Origin: Acetatifactor aquisgranensis | GTDB lineage: Bacteria; Bacillota; Clostridia; Lachnospirales; Lachnospiraceae | Direction of reading: 5' to 3' | Assembly (NCBI RefSeq): GCF_943193215.1 | Contig: NZ_CALPDH010000026.1 | Coordinates: forward strand, 19,684-83,683 | DNA length: 64,000 nt | In this document: in pieces, positions 34,487 through 44,006 of the stretch | How the letters are laid out: each line of letters starts with the position of its first letter | Numbering within the stretch: position 1 is the stretch's first letter | Made by a program: the position numbers and the translations under genes | The notes under the pieces: model-generated | What the model saw: the letters and a program-made list of their open reading frames with translations, nothing else | The model's database searches: none | Told to the model about the DNA's origin: nothing

Positions 34487-35053
34487 TCAGTAGGGCCCGA
34501 ACCCGCTCTCCAGGATGCCGCCGCAGATGTCCGCCATTGTCTTTGGGTCAGGCGGCTCCGGCTGGGTCAGCCAGGATTCGATGACCCCGATGCAGCCGGA
34601 GACCGCGAAGGATTCCATGTAACGGCTGTCCGGCCCGGCCCGCCTGGCCTCCAGGATGCTGTTCAGGCGTCCCTTCACCAGGTCTTTCAGGCGGTTCACG
34701 AAAGCCAGATCCCCATGGGGGCCCATCATGGCCCGCGCCACCACCCTGTGCCGTTCCAGGAACGAGAAGACCTCGAACAGGGTGGTGCGCGGGGAATGGA
34801 CAGCCCCGTCGGGGGTCAGGGTCCTGTCGATGATTTCGTAGAATTCCACGAACAGCTCATCCTCTGTCTGTGCCAGCATGTCATAGACATCGCCGTAATG
34901 CAGATAGAAAGTCCCCCTGTTGATGTCCGCTAAATCGGACAGCTCCTTCACGGAGATGTCCTTAATATCCTTTGTCTCCATCAATTCCATCAGTCCCTGG
35001 AGCAGCAGGGCCTTTGTCCTCCGGACCCTGCGGTCTGTTTTTTTGTCTGCCAT
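34487..35053 (-). CDS. TetR/AcrR-family regulator
   Basis: A 188-residue repressor-type regulator. The N-terminal HTH (about 10-55) includes ISVKELSDLADINRGTFYLHY, a clear TetR motif; the remaining helical part would bind the inducer. ATG 35053 has AGAGGAA upstream; a longer frame upstream lacks family similarity. It is divergent from the MMPL transporter, and a dyad (ACTG-TTGTT-CAGT) lies in between, so it probably represses the transporter operon and perhaps itself. Confidence 0.9.
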   Translation of the reverse strand: MADKKTDRRVRRTKALLLQGLMELMETKDIKDISVKELSDLADINRGTFYLHYGDVYDMLAQTEDELFVEFYEIIDRTLTPDGAVHSPRTTLFEVFSFLERHRVVARAMMGPHGDLAFVNRLKDLVKGRLNSILEARRAGPDSRYMESFAVSGCIGVIESWLTQPEPPDPKTMADICGGILESGFGPY

Positions 35054-35188
35054 ATGGTTCCTCTGCCTTTCCTGACGCCCCGGATTTTCTGCGGGTGTCT
35101 TTTTGTGTCCATTTCTAAACATTTTATAAATAAACGGCACATGAAGCGCGAAATGTCTAAAAACGCACATTATGAAAAAAACTGTTTA

Positions 35189-35252
35189 TTGCCATCTGCC
35201 ATATTTTCATTATAATTACTTTTGAAAGAAAAATCAACTGTTGTTCAGTAAA
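35189..35252 (+). promoter_or_regulatory. MMPL operon promoter with candidate TetR operator
   Basis: TTGCCA (35189-35194), 16-bp spacer, TATAAT (35211-35216). Downstream at 35237-35249 is the dyad ACTG-TTGTT-CAGT, with a related AACTGTT at about 35180-35186 in front of the -35. The placement around the start site fits a repressor. Confidence 0.5.
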
Positions 35253-35329
35253 AGACAAAAATATGGTTTATGGACAGAAGTCGTCCATATGCACGGATGC
35301 CTGACAGCAGGGAAAGTGTGGGGGCTTTT

Positions 35330-38008
35330 ATGGAAAAAGAGAAAAAAGACGATTCCTTTATGATGAAGCTGGCCACTTTGATCGTGGATAAGCGGAAAGG
35401 ATTCTATCTGGTTTTTATTCTGCTGATTGTGTACAGCGTCCTCTCCATGAATAAGGTGAAAGTCAATAATGACCTTACCTCCTATCTGCCGGACAGCACG
35501 GAGACGCGCCAGGGACTGGATCTGATGGGGGAGCAGTTCATCACTTACGGCACCGCCCGCATCATGGTGTGCAATATCACCTTTGAGGAGGCGGAGCGGC
35601 TGGCGGAGGACATCCGGGAGATGGACGGGGTCAGCATGCTGGATTTCGAGGACAGCGAGGCGTATTACCACGACATGGATGCGCTGTTCAAAGTCACCTT
35701 TGACGGGGAGGCGGGGGATCAGGCCGCGCAGGAGTATCTGAATGGCGTCCTGGAGGCTCTGGACGGGTATGATGTCTATTACTCCTCCGATATCGGACAG
35801 GAAGAGCGGGACGCGGCAGATTTGAATCATGACATGGTTGTCATTTTGCTGCTGGCGGGCGTGGTCATCGTGGCGGTGCTTCTGTTCACCTCCACCACCT
35901 ACGCGGAGATTCCCGTATTCCTGATGACTTTCATTGTGGCGGCGATCCTGAACAAGGGCACCAACTACTGGTTCGGCACCATCAGCTTCGTCACGGACTC
36001 CATCGCGGTGGTGCTGCAGCTGGCGCTGGCAGTGGACTATGCCATCATCCTCTGCCACCGTTTCATGGAGGAGCACGAGGACAAGGATGCCAGGGAGGCT
36101 GTGATCGTGGCCCTGAGCAAGGCCATCCCGGAGATTTCCTCCAGCTCCCTGACCACTGTGTCCGGCATGGTGGCCATGATGTTCATGCAGTTTCGGATTG
36201 GCTACGATATGGGCATCGTGCTGGCAAAGGCCATCCTGCTGAGCCTGTTTTCCGTGTTCTTCCTGATGCCGGGATTGCTCCTGACCTTTGCGGGTGCCAT
36301 TGACCGCTCCCACCACAAGAGCTTCGTGCCGAAGATTACGGCGGTGGGACAATTCTGCGTACATACCAGATTCATCGTGCCTCCCCTGCTGGTGGCGGCG
36401 GTGATTACCGGGGCCATCCTTTCCGGCAGGGCCCAATATGTGTACGATGTCAACACCCTGAAGTCCAAGACCATGAGTGAAAATAAATTTTCGGTGGAAA
36501 TGGTGAACCAGAATTTCGGAACCGTGAATCAGCTGGCGGTCATCGTGCCTGATGGGGATTACGAGAAAGAGGGGCAGGTGCTGCGGGAGCTGGAGTGCCT
36601 GCCGGAGGTGAATTCCTGCATGGGCCTGGCCAATATCGAGGCCATGGACGGCTATGTCCTGACCCGGCTGCTCTCCCCCAGGGAGTTCGCGGAGCTGATT
36701 GACATGGACATCGAGGTGGCGGATCTCCTTTATTCCGCCTACGCGGTGGATGACAGCAATTATGGGGCGCTTCTGGGAGGCTTGAACGAATACAAGGTGC
36801 CGCTGATTGATATGTTCCTGTTCATCTATGACCAGAAAGAGCGGGGGAACATTACGCTGGAGGAGGATCTGGAGGAGACCATGGCGGACGCCTACTCCCA
36901 GATCAGCATCGCCAAAGATCAGCTGCTGGGGGAGGACTGCAGCCGATTCGTCCTGGAGCTGTCCGTGCCTCTGGAGGGGGATGAGACCTACGCCGCGCTG
37001 GACAGGATACGGGGCGTGGTGGCAAAGTATTACGATTATGATGACATTTATCTGGTGGGCAATTCCACCAGCAACAGGGACTTGAGCGATTCTTTCAGCA
37101 TGGACAATAATACCGTCACGATTCTGACGGCGCTGTTCGTCATGGTAATCCTGCTGTTCACTTTCCAGTCGGCGGGCCTGCCGGTGCTGCTGGTAGTGAC
37201 CATCCAGGGAAGCACCTGGCTGAATTTCTCCATGCCGTACCTTACCGGGGATGTGGTATACTTCCTGGGATATCTGGTGGTATCGGCCATCCAGATGGGA
37301 GCGACAATTGACTATGCTATTGTAATCACAAGCCGCTACATGGATCTGAAGACCTATATGCCGATAAAAAAGGCCATCGTGGAGACCCTGAACCAGGCGT
37401 TCCCCACCATTGTGACCAGCGGTTCCATGCTGGTGGCGGCAGGATTCATCATCAGCAATGTGTCCACTAACGCGGTGGTGGCCGCCATCGGCCTGGCTCT
37501 GGGCAGAGGCACATTGACGTCCATCGGCCTGGTGCTGCTGGCGCTGCCCCAGACACTCCTGATTGGCGACATCATCATTGAAAAGACTGCGTTCACCTTA
37601 AGGCGTGAGACGGTCAAGCCGCTTCCGGCAGGGGGCAGAATCAGGATGAGCGGCCATATCAAGGGCTATGTGAACGGCGTCATAGAGGGAGAGTTCACCG
37701 GCTTGATCGACGGCGAGATGGGCGCGGTGGTCCGGGCCAGGGATACGGTGGAGCAGATGCGGCAGAATGTTCCGGTACAGGAGGCGCCGCCCAGGCTTGA
37801 AGCGGCTGATGAAGCGGAGGGCGGGGACATACGGATCGTTTCGTGCGGAAATGGGAAAGGGCAGGAGGCAGCAGATGATTCTTCCGGCATGCCGGAGGAT
37901 GGAAGGGCGCATGCTTCCTGGAACAGGACAGAGAGTGACAAGGAGACAGAATCCGCGCGCGTACAGAAAGGCGAGGAAGAGGAGGCGGCGAATCATGATG
38001 AGAGATAA
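35330..38008 (+). CDS. MMPL/RND-family transporter
   Basis: An 892-residue membrane protein with the duplicated RND plan: one helix, a large outside loop (about 45-165), five helices, then the same again from about 345. The matching DYAI motifs in AVDYAIILCHRF (first half) and TIDYAIVITSRY (second half) are the expected proton-relay Asp-Tyr pairs of MMPL proteins. The C-terminal 120 residues are cytoplasmic and charged. ATG 35330 is six bases after GGGGG. It overlaps the next gene by 14 bp, so the two are translated together. MMPL proteins move lipids, lipopeptides or drugs; cargo here is unknown. Confidence 0.9.
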   Translation: MEKEKKDDSFMMKLATLIVDKRKGFYLVFILLIVYSVLSMNKVKVNNDLTSYLPDSTETRQGLDLMGEQFITYGTARIMVCNITFEEAERLAEDIREMDGVSMLDFEDSEAYYHDMDALFKVTFDGEAGDQAAQEYLNGVLEALDGYDVYYSSDIGQEERDAADLNHDMVVILLLAGVVIVAVLLFTSTTYAEIPVFLMTFIVAAILNKGTNYWFGTISFVTDSIAVVLQLALAVDYAIILCHRFMEEHEDKDAREAVIVALSKAIPEISSSSLTTVSGMVAMMFMQFRIGYDMGIVLAKAILLSLFSVFFLMPGLLLTFAGAIDRSHHKSFVPKITAVGQFCVHTRFIVPPLLVAAVITGAILSGRAQYVYDVNTLKSKTMSENKFSVEMVNQNFGTVNQLAVIVPDGDYEKEGQVLRELECLPEVNSCMGLANIEAMDGYVLTRLLSPREFAELIDMDIEVADLLYSAYAVDDSNYGALLGGLNEYKVPLIDMFLFIYDQKERGNITLEEDLEETMADAYSQISIAKDQLLGEDCSRFVLELSVPLEGDETYAALDRIRGVVAKYYDYDDIYLVGNSTSNRDLSDSFSMDNNTVTILTALFVMVILLFTFQSAGLPVLLVVTIQGSTWLNFSMPYLTGDVVYFLGYLVVSAIQMGATIDYAIVITSRYMDLKTYMPIKKAIVETLNQAFPTIVTSGSMLVAAGFIISNVSTNAVVAAIGLALGRGTLTSIGLVLLALPQTLLIGDIIIEKTAFTLRRETVKPLPAGGRIRMSGHIKGYVNGVIEGEFTGLIDGEMGAVVRARDTVEQMRQNVPVQEAPPRLEAADEAEGGDIRIVSCGNGKGQEAADDSSGMPEDGRAHASWNRTESDKETESARVQKGEEEEAANHDER

Positions 38009-41000
38009 AGGCAGATGGATGACAGGGGTTTCTTTCGTTCTGGCCGGAATCCTGACATGGCAGTGCGCGCTGCCCGCATCGGCTGCGGAGAGCATTGCGT
38101 TTGGACAGCTGATGTCCGGGGAGAATGCCCGGGCGGAGCGGCTGCCGGAGAGCGAATATATTACGATATCGATTTCTGCTGAGGAGGATCTGGCGGCTCT
38201 GGCGCAGGACTGCCGGCTGGATGCCTGGTCCCGGGATAAATACGTCAGCCTGGAGAATGATATTATCCTGGAGGAATACAGGAACCTTTCCATTCCCAGC
38301 TTTGGCGGAATCTTTGACGGCGGCGGACATGCGATTTCCGGGCTGGAACTTGAGGAGGAGGGCTCTGCCATGGGACTGTTCCGCTATGTGCAGGATGGGG
38401 GCGTGGTGCGGAATCTGTCCCTGTCCGGGAATGCGGCTCCCGGCGGCAGCAAGAGCCAAATCGGGCTTCTGGCCGGCGTCAATTACGGCAGGATCGAGAA
38501 TTGCAGCGTTTCCGGCAGCGTAACCGGCGCCGGGGATGTGGGCGGCATCGCCGGCATCAATGAGGCCACAGGGGAAATCAGGCGCTGCCAGTCTGCGGCT
38601 TTCGTCACGGGAGACCATCAGGCGGGAGGTATCTGCGGAAGCAACTACGGGACGTTGAATAATTGTCAGAATTCCGGCAGCATCAATACTCACAGCACGG
38701 AAGTGAGTTTCAGCATAGAAGATATCACCATGGATGAGATTGAGGACATCAACAGTACGGAGCATGTGGCAGTGCACACGGATACAGGGGGGATTGCCGG
38801 TTATTCGGAAGGGAAAATATATTATTGCGCCAACTCAGGGACCGTAGGCTACCAGCATGTGGGCTATAACACGGGAGGCATCGTGGGCAGGCTGCACCAG
38901 GGCTATGTGCAGAATTGTACCAATACGGGGCACATCCTCGGCAGAAAGGATGTGGGCGGCATCGCCGGGCAGCTGGAGCCTTTTCTGGAGATTCAGTATC
39001 TTAACGACAAGCTGGGAGAGCTGGACCGGGAGATAGGAATCTTTTTCAACCTGCTGGAGGCGACCCATGAGGAAATCAGCGGCTATGGCGGCGAGGCGGC
39101 CGATTTGTCCGGAAGCATCAGCGAGCATCTGACCAATGCCTCCGCGGCCGGGGGGAACCTGACCGGGGCGGCCAGTGAGCTGTGGTATATCTATAATCAG
39201 GAGCTGACCGGAATCAATGATGATTTGAACCGGCTGAATGGGGAATGGAAGAACCAGGCGGAGACTGACAGGGAACCGCAGGAACCAGGAGAGTCTCAGC
39301 TCAATCCCACCAGCGAGGAGCACATCGCTGGGGGAGAGGAGCCTGCAGAAAGCAGCGCGGCCGGGCAGACGGAAGCTGATGGGGGCGCTGAGCGTGCCGC
39401 GGAAATGCCTGGCGGACAGCAGCCGGGAGAGACAGGGGCAGGCCCGGACGCTGCAGGAGAGGATTCGGGAGAAAGCCAGACAGGCCCGGATGCCGCAGGA
39501 GGGGATTCGGGAGAAAGCCAGGCAGGCCCGGATGCCGCAGGAGGGGATTCGGGAGAAAGTCAGACAGGCCCGGATGCCGCAGGAGGGGATTCGGGAGAAA
39601 ACCAGGCAGGACAGGACACGCCGGAAGAGAGTCCCGGAGAAAGAAACCCGGCAGAAGGGGGAGGAACGGAAACCGGCCCGGGAGAAGCGCCCGGAGAAGA
39701 CTCCGGCAATAAGGACTTTCCCTGGGATGACACGAACCTGCCGGATTTCGATAAACTGAGCAAGGATGTGGAGAGCTATCTGGCGGCGCTGCGCAGGTTC
39801 GGCGAGGGCGTGAACGGCCATCTGGGCAATATCACCTCCGCCACCAGCGACAGAAGCGGCGGCATCAGCGGCGACCTCCAGATCCTGAACCAGGAACTGG
39901 ACGCGGCGGGAAATGACCTGCGCCGGCTGGCGGAGGTGCTTCGGCAGGGCGGCGACAGTACTTCCGCGAACGTGGACGCCCTGCTGGCCCAGGCAAAGGT
40001 GCTGCGGGGCTGCATCAACGATCTGCGCGATGATCTGTTCCGCTATGAGGGAATCACGGTGGAGGACGCGTCGGATGAGACCCCGGGCGGAGATGCGGAG
40101 AACCTGGGGGCGGAGCAGCCCGGGGAGGCTTATTACGATACCTCTGCTTTCCAACAGGGAAAAATCACCCTCTGCATCAATCAGGGAACCGTGGAGGCGG
40201 ACACCAATGTGGGCGGCATCACAGGGGTGATAGCCACAGAGTACGATTTTGACCCGGAGGACGACATCGCCCTCACCGGGGAGGAGAGTTTCCGCATCGA
40301 GCAGTCCGTGAAAGCGGTAGTCCGCGAGAGCCGCAATCTGGGCCGGATAACAGGCAAAAAAGATTATGTGGGAGGCGTGGTAGGAAAAGCGGATTTCGGC
40401 GCGGTGATTTCCTGTGAATCCTACGGCGCGGTGGAGAGCACGGGCGGAAGCTGTGTAGGCGGTATCGCAGGTTCTTCGGATTACTGTATCAGGAGCTGCT
40501 TTTGCATGGGCGCCTTGTCCGGAGAAGCTTATGTAGGCGGCATTGCCGGCAAAGGCTGCGATATTTTCTACAGCTGTGCCTACCCGGAAGTGGACTGTGC
40601 CGGGGAGCGGGCAGGTTCTGTGGCAGGATGGATCAAGGAAGAGGGAATACTCCGGGGGAACTATTATGTGCAGGGGAATGTGCCCGGAGTGGATTCCATC
40701 GGCTATGAGGGCGGCGCGGAGCCTCTCCCCTATGAGGAATTCTGCCGCATGGACGGCGTGCCGGAGGCATTCTCCGAATTTACCGTGAGCTTCTTTGCGG
40801 ATGGAAAAGAGCTTGCCTCGTTCCAGTGCCCCTATGGCGGAGCGATTGACAGCAGCCTGATTCCGGAAGTGCCGGAGAAAAAGGGATTCTATGGCGTATG
40901 GCCGGAATTTGACTACGAGTTTGTAACAGGAAATCGAATCCTGGAGGCACAGTATGAAAAATGGATTACATCCCTGGCCAGCGAGGAAAAGGATGAAAAC

Positions 41001-41438
41001 GGCAGGGCCGTGGTGCTGGTACAGGGCGAATTCCTGCCGGAGAGCAGGCTTGTGCTGGAGGAAACGGACGGCGGCACCAGGCTTTCCGTCCTGATGGACA
41101 AAGAAGAGACAGACAGCATATATGAATCACAGCTTCTCGTGCGGGTGCTCTGCGACAATCCGGAGCAGGCAGAATTGGAACTGGATTCCGGGGAGGGCTA
41201 CAGGCCGGTATCCGGCAAGGCGGTGGGAAGCTATCTGGAATTTTCCATGGAGGGAGAGGGAACATTCCGGGTGACGGCTGCAAAGAAAGATGACGGCAAA
41301 ATCCGGATTGCCGTCTGTGCGGCCGGCGGCGCGGCGCTGGCCGCCATTCTCATCCTGCTGGTGAAAAAAGGCAGCAGGCGCCGGAAGCATGCATCGGAAG
41401 GAAAAAAACAGGCAGAACGAAAATCAGAAAAAGAATAG
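37995..41438 (+). CDS. Large exported GLUG-repeat and coiled-coil surface protein
   Basis: A 1147-residue protein. A signal peptide ends near residue 32 (ALPASAA). Residues about 130-330 carry several GLUG motifs (GGIAG-N-G-I-CxxxG type). Then come long helices (about 335-415 and 590-680) that look coiled-coil, separated by Pro/Gly/Glu-rich sequence with four 14-residue repeats (483-538). More GLUG motifs follow (about 730-870), then beta-type sequence, one membrane helix (about 1098-1118) and a Lys/Arg-rich tail. ATG 37995 lies after AGGAGG inside the MMPL gene; the frame is open upstream but out of context. The pairing suggests a partner of the MMPL transporter spanning the cell wall. Function unknown. 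Confidence 0.82.
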   Translation: MMRDKGRWMTGVSFVLAGILTWQCALPASAAESIAFGQLMSGENARAERLPESEYITISISAEEDLAALAQDCRLDAWSRDKYVSLENDIILEEYRNLSIPSFGGIFDGGGHAISGLELEEEGSAMGLFRYVQDGGVVRNLSLSGNAAPGGSKSQIGLLAGVNYGRIENCSVSGSVTGAGDVGGIAGINEATGEIRRCQSAAFVTGDHQAGGICGSNYGTLNNCQNSGSINTHSTEVSFSIEDITMDEIEDINSTEHVAVHTDTGGIAGYSEGKIYYCANSGTVGYQHVGYNTGGIVGRLHQGYVQNCTNTGHILGRKDVGGIAGQLEPFLEIQYLNDKLGELDREIGIFFNLLEATHEEISGYGGEAADLSGSISEHLTNASAAGGNLTGAASELWYIYNQELTGINDDLNRLNGEWKNQAETDREPQEPGESQLNPTSEEHIAGGEEPAESSAAGQTEADGGAERAAEMPGGQQPGETGAGPDAAGEDSGESQTGPDAAGGDSGESQAGPDAAGGDSGESQTGPDAAGGDSGENQAGQDTPEESPGERNPAEGGGTETGPGEAPGEDSGNKDFPWDDTNLPDFDKLSKDVESYLAALRRFGEGVNGHLGNITSATSDRSGGISGDLQILNQELDAAGNDLRRLAEVLRQGGDSTSANVDALLAQAKVLRGCINDLRDDLFRYEGITVEDASDETPGGDAENLGAEQPGEAYYDTSAFQQGKITLCINQGTVEADTNVGGITGVIATEYDFDPEDDIALTGEESFRIEQSVKAVVRESRNLGRITGKKDYVGGVVGKADFGAVISCESYGAVESTGGSCVGGIAGSSDYCIRSCFCMGALSGEAYVGGIAGKGCDIFYSCAYPEVDCAGERAGSVAGWIKEEGILRGNYYVQGNVPGVDSIGYEGGAEPLPYEEFCRMDGVPEAFSEFTVSFFADGKELASFQCPYGGAIDSSLIPEVPEKKGFYGVWPEFDYEFVTGNRILEAQYEKWITSLASEEKDENGRAVVLVQGEFLPESRLVLEETDGGTRLSVLMDKEETDSIYESQLLVRVLCDNPEQAELELDSGEGYRPVSGKAVGSYLEFSMEGEGTFRVTAAKKDDGKIRIAVCAAGGAALAAILILLVKKGSRRRKHASEGKKQAERKSEKE
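39441..39608. repeat. Four in-frame 42-bp tandem repeats in the surface protein gene
   Basis: Units at 39441-39482, 39483-39524, 39525-39566 and 39567-39608 encode GPDAAGGDSGESQ(A/T). Copies 2-4 are nearly identical in nucleotide sequence, suggesting recent slippage-driven expansion of a flexible spacer. Confidence 0.9.
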
Positions 41439-41507
41439 ATTCCATTTTTCGGAATTTCCTGTATAATGGAAAGGGGGTTCTATAAATAAAGCGGGAGGAT
41501 TGCTTCC

Positions 41508-42074
41508 ATGAAGAAAAAGAATATCCTGTTCCTGCTATTCCTGAACATGCTCTATATCAGCGCGTTTACCTTTGGAGGCGGCTTTGTGATAATCACCTTG
41601 ATGAAAAGGAAGTTCTGCGATGGGCTCCGCTGGATAGAAGAAAAGGAAATGCTGGACATCACGGCGCTGGCCCAGTCCTCGCCGGGAGCGATTGCGGTGA
41701 ACGCGGCCATTCTGGTGGGCTGGAAGATCGCGGGCGCCGCGGGGATGGCGGCGGCGGTCTTCGGCACCATCCTGCCGCCCATCGCCATCCTGTCGGCTAT
41801 ATCCTATATCTATGAGGCTTTCGCCTCCAATGTGTACGTGGGTTTTGTGCTGAAAGGGATGCAGGCCGGGGTGGTGGCCGTGCTGTTCGATGTGGTGTGC
41901 GGCATGGGAGCCAAAGTGGTGAAGACGAAATCCTGGCTGAACTACATCCTGATGGCGGCGGCCTTTCTGGCTACGGCAGTGTGGGGGATAAATGTGGTGT
42001 ACATTATTCTGGCAGCGATAGCAGTGGGAATCCTGTCCCAGGGATATGCGAAACGGAGGATGGGAAAATCCTGA
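41508..42074 (+). CDS. Chromate transporter family protein, half 1
   Basis: A 188-residue membrane protein of the short (single-domain) ChrA family. Motifs include FTFGGGFVII near 20-30 and AQSSPGAIAVNAAILVG, both standard. About five or six membrane helices. ATG 41508 follows GCGGGAGG. TATAAT at 41462-41467 is a likely -10. A second half follows 88 bp later; such pairs form heterodimers. Family members move chromate out or related oxyanions; the substrate in this organism is not known. Confidence 0.9.
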   Translation: MKKKNILFLLFLNMLYISAFTFGGGFVIITLMKRKFCDGLRWIEEKEMLDITALAQSSPGAIAVNAAILVGWKIAGAAGMAAAVFGTILPPIAILSAISYIYEAFASNVYVGFVLKGMQAGVVAVLFDVVCGMGAKVVKTKSWLNYILMAAAFLATAVWGINVVYIILAAIAVGILSQGYAKRRMGKS

Positions 42075-42161
42075 ACCTTACTGGGGGGACTGTGAGGTTG
42101 CGACGGATTTCGCGTTTTGGCAGCGTACCGTCAGGACCAGGCAGGTCCGGAAAGGAGAGCC

Positions 42162-42722
42162 ATGGGGATATACTTGGAGCTGCTGTGGAGCTTCATCCAG
42201 ATAGGAATGTTCAGCATCGGCGGCGGATATGCGGCGCTGCCGCTGATACAGAGTCAGGTGGTGGAACGGCACGGATGGCTGACCGCTGGCGAATTCAATG
42301 ACCTGATTACCATAGCCGAGATGACGCCGGGCCCCATGGCCGTGAATTCCGCTACCTTTGTAGGGATACGCATCGCCGGCATCCCGGGGGCGCTGGTGGC
42401 CACGTTCGGCTGTATCCTGCCCTCCCTGATACTCGTGTCGATTCTGGCAAAGCTGTATTTCAAATACCAGAACCTGAACGCCATCCAGAATATTTTAGGG
42501 CGCCTCCGTCCGGTGATTATCGCGCTGATTGCGGCAGCAGGCCTGTCCATTTTGAAGACAGTAGCGGTATCGGAGAGCAGCCTGTCCGTGAACGGCTTCA
42601 ATCTGCCGGGCATCATTTTGGCCGCCGCCGCTTTCCTGGTCCTGCGCAGGACGAAGAAAAGCCCTGTCCTGATCATGGTGGCCTGCGGTGGCGTGAATCT
42701 GCTCTTAAATCTGATAATATAG
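42162..42722 (+). CDS. Chromate transporter family protein, half 2
   Basis: A 186-residue partner of the preceding gene. It has the parallel motifs MFSIGGGYAALPLI and AEMTPGPMAVNSATFVG, and about six membrane helices, with inverted orientation expected relative to half 1. ATG 42162 follows AAAGGAGAG; fifteen in-frame codons upstream lack a binding site. Together the pair equals a full-length bidomain ChrA. Confidence 0.9.
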   Translation: MGIYLELLWSFIQIGMFSIGGGYAALPLIQSQVVERHGWLTAGEFNDLITIAEMTPGPMAVNSATFVGIRIAGIPGALVATFGCILPSLILVSILAKLYFKYQNLNAIQNILGRLRPVIIALIAAAGLSILKTVAVSESSLSVNGFNLPGIILAAAAFLVLRRTKKSPVLIMVACGGVNLLLNLII

Positions 42723-42779
42723 GAATCGGCAGCAGATTGGTTGGAAAGAATACACTGAAAACGAGAAGGAGACATGGCC

Positions 42780-44006
42780 ATGACTGCCAAGAAAAAATAT
42801 CCAGTGCAGGATGTGTTGCTATTTGGAGCTTTGATGTTTATTTATCTGATTGCGACTTTATTTCTGTTCCACCGTCAAACGGTGTCTTATGGCGGTCTGT
42901 ACCCTTCCGACATGGGATCCTATGTTGCGGAGATACAGGGGTTGGACAGCGGATATCAATATCCATATCCTATCCTGTTTCTGACAGGAAAGCTTTTTCT
43001 GCTTTTCACCACACCGAAGCATGCCATGGCGATGGCGACCGCCCTGTGGAATGGCCTGACGCCTATTATCCTGAAATATTATTTTGACAAATTTCTGCAA
43101 GCGCGGGAGACTGGGGATTTCAGGAGAGGAATTCTGTCTACGCTGCTGGTCTTTTCGCTTCTGCTGATGTCCATGGTGTATCCCCTTACCTATCTGGGGA
43201 GGTATCATGAGCCAGGGGAGGATTTTTTGTATCGTTATCTGGGAACTTTCACTCCCAATCCTTACCACAATGCCACCTATCTGACGGCACGGCCTTTTTC
43301 GGTGCCGGTCTTCTTCCTGTTTGCGGATATTCTGACTTTTTATGAGAAAGAGGACCGATGGCTGCATCCGAAATATGTTCTTTTTTCCCTGTTCCTGCTT
43401 CTCTCCACATTGGCCAAGCCCAGCTTTACGCTGGTGCTGGCGGGCACAGCCGGAGTCATCATGCTGTGGAGACTGGCAGCCGGCGGTTTCCGGGGAGTGA
43501 AATCCTTTTTCCAGATGGGAATCTGGTTCATCCCCACTTTTCTGGTGCTGCTCTACCAATTCGGAGATGTCTTCCGTGCCGGAGGAAAGGGGGATGGCGG
43601 GATAGGATTTGGCTTTATGACCGCCTGGTCCAAGGCCACAGACAATGCGCCGTTGTCGATTTTCCTCGGAATCTTGTTTCCGCTGACAGTGCTGCTGTTC
43701 TGCCTGCTGCACAGGGAGTTTCCGAATCTGCTGAAATTTTCGTGGCAGTTCTATCTGGGGGCTTTGGTGACACTGACTTTCCTGTATGAAAAAGGCTACC
43801 GCCTGCCCCATGTGAATTTTTCCTGGGGATATATGTACGGGTTGTTTTTTACCTATGCGGCAAGCCTGCTCGTTCTGGCCGGGAACACGCTGAAGCGCCG
43901 CCAGCCTGCATGGCAGCTGGGGATTCAGTGGATTGCATATGGGCTGCATATGGTCTGCGGGATTGACTATTTCCGGATCCTTCTTCAGGGAGGGCTGTTC
44001 CATTAG
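42780..44006 (+). CDS. Polytopic membrane protein, GT-C glycosyltransferase-like
   Basis: A 408-residue protein with about ten membrane helices. The first outside loop has GGLYPSDMGSYVAEIQG, with an Asp placed as in GT-C glycosyltransferases that use lipid-linked sugar donors. I do not recognise a named family. I prefer the ATG at 42780, eight bases after AAGGAG, over the one at 42774 (two bases). Its stop overlaps the stop of the convergent gene in the four bases TTAG. It is one of four such membrane proteins in a row. Confidence 0.7.
   Translation: MTAKKKYPVQDVLLFGALMFIYLIATLFLFHRQTVSYGGLYPSDMGSYVAEIQGLDSGYQYPYPILFLTGKLFLLFTTPKHAMAMATALWNGLTPIILKYYFDKFLQARETGDFRRGILSTLLVFSLLLMSMVYPLTYLGRYHEPGEDFLYRYLGTFTPNPYHNATYLTARPFSVPVFFLFADILTFYEKEDRWLHPKYVLFSLFLLLSTLAKPSFTLVLAGTAGVIMLWRLAAGGFRGVKSFFQMGIWFIPTFLVLLYQFGDVFRAGGKGDGGIGFGFMTAWSKATDNAPLSIFLGILFPLTVLLFCLLHREFPNLLKFSWQFYLGALVTLTFLYEKGYRLPHVNFSWGYMYGLFFTYAASLLVLAGNTLKRRQPAWQLGIQWIAYGLHMVCGIDYFRILLQGGLFH

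Noticed and set aside
39441..39608. Possible CRISPR array
   Set aside because: Repeats are contiguous, in frame and without unique spacers; no cas genes are present.
38835..40154. Minus-strand frame with repeated FSRIPSCGIRAC-type sequence
   Set aside because: It is the complement of the in-frame 42-bp repeats of the surface protein gene.
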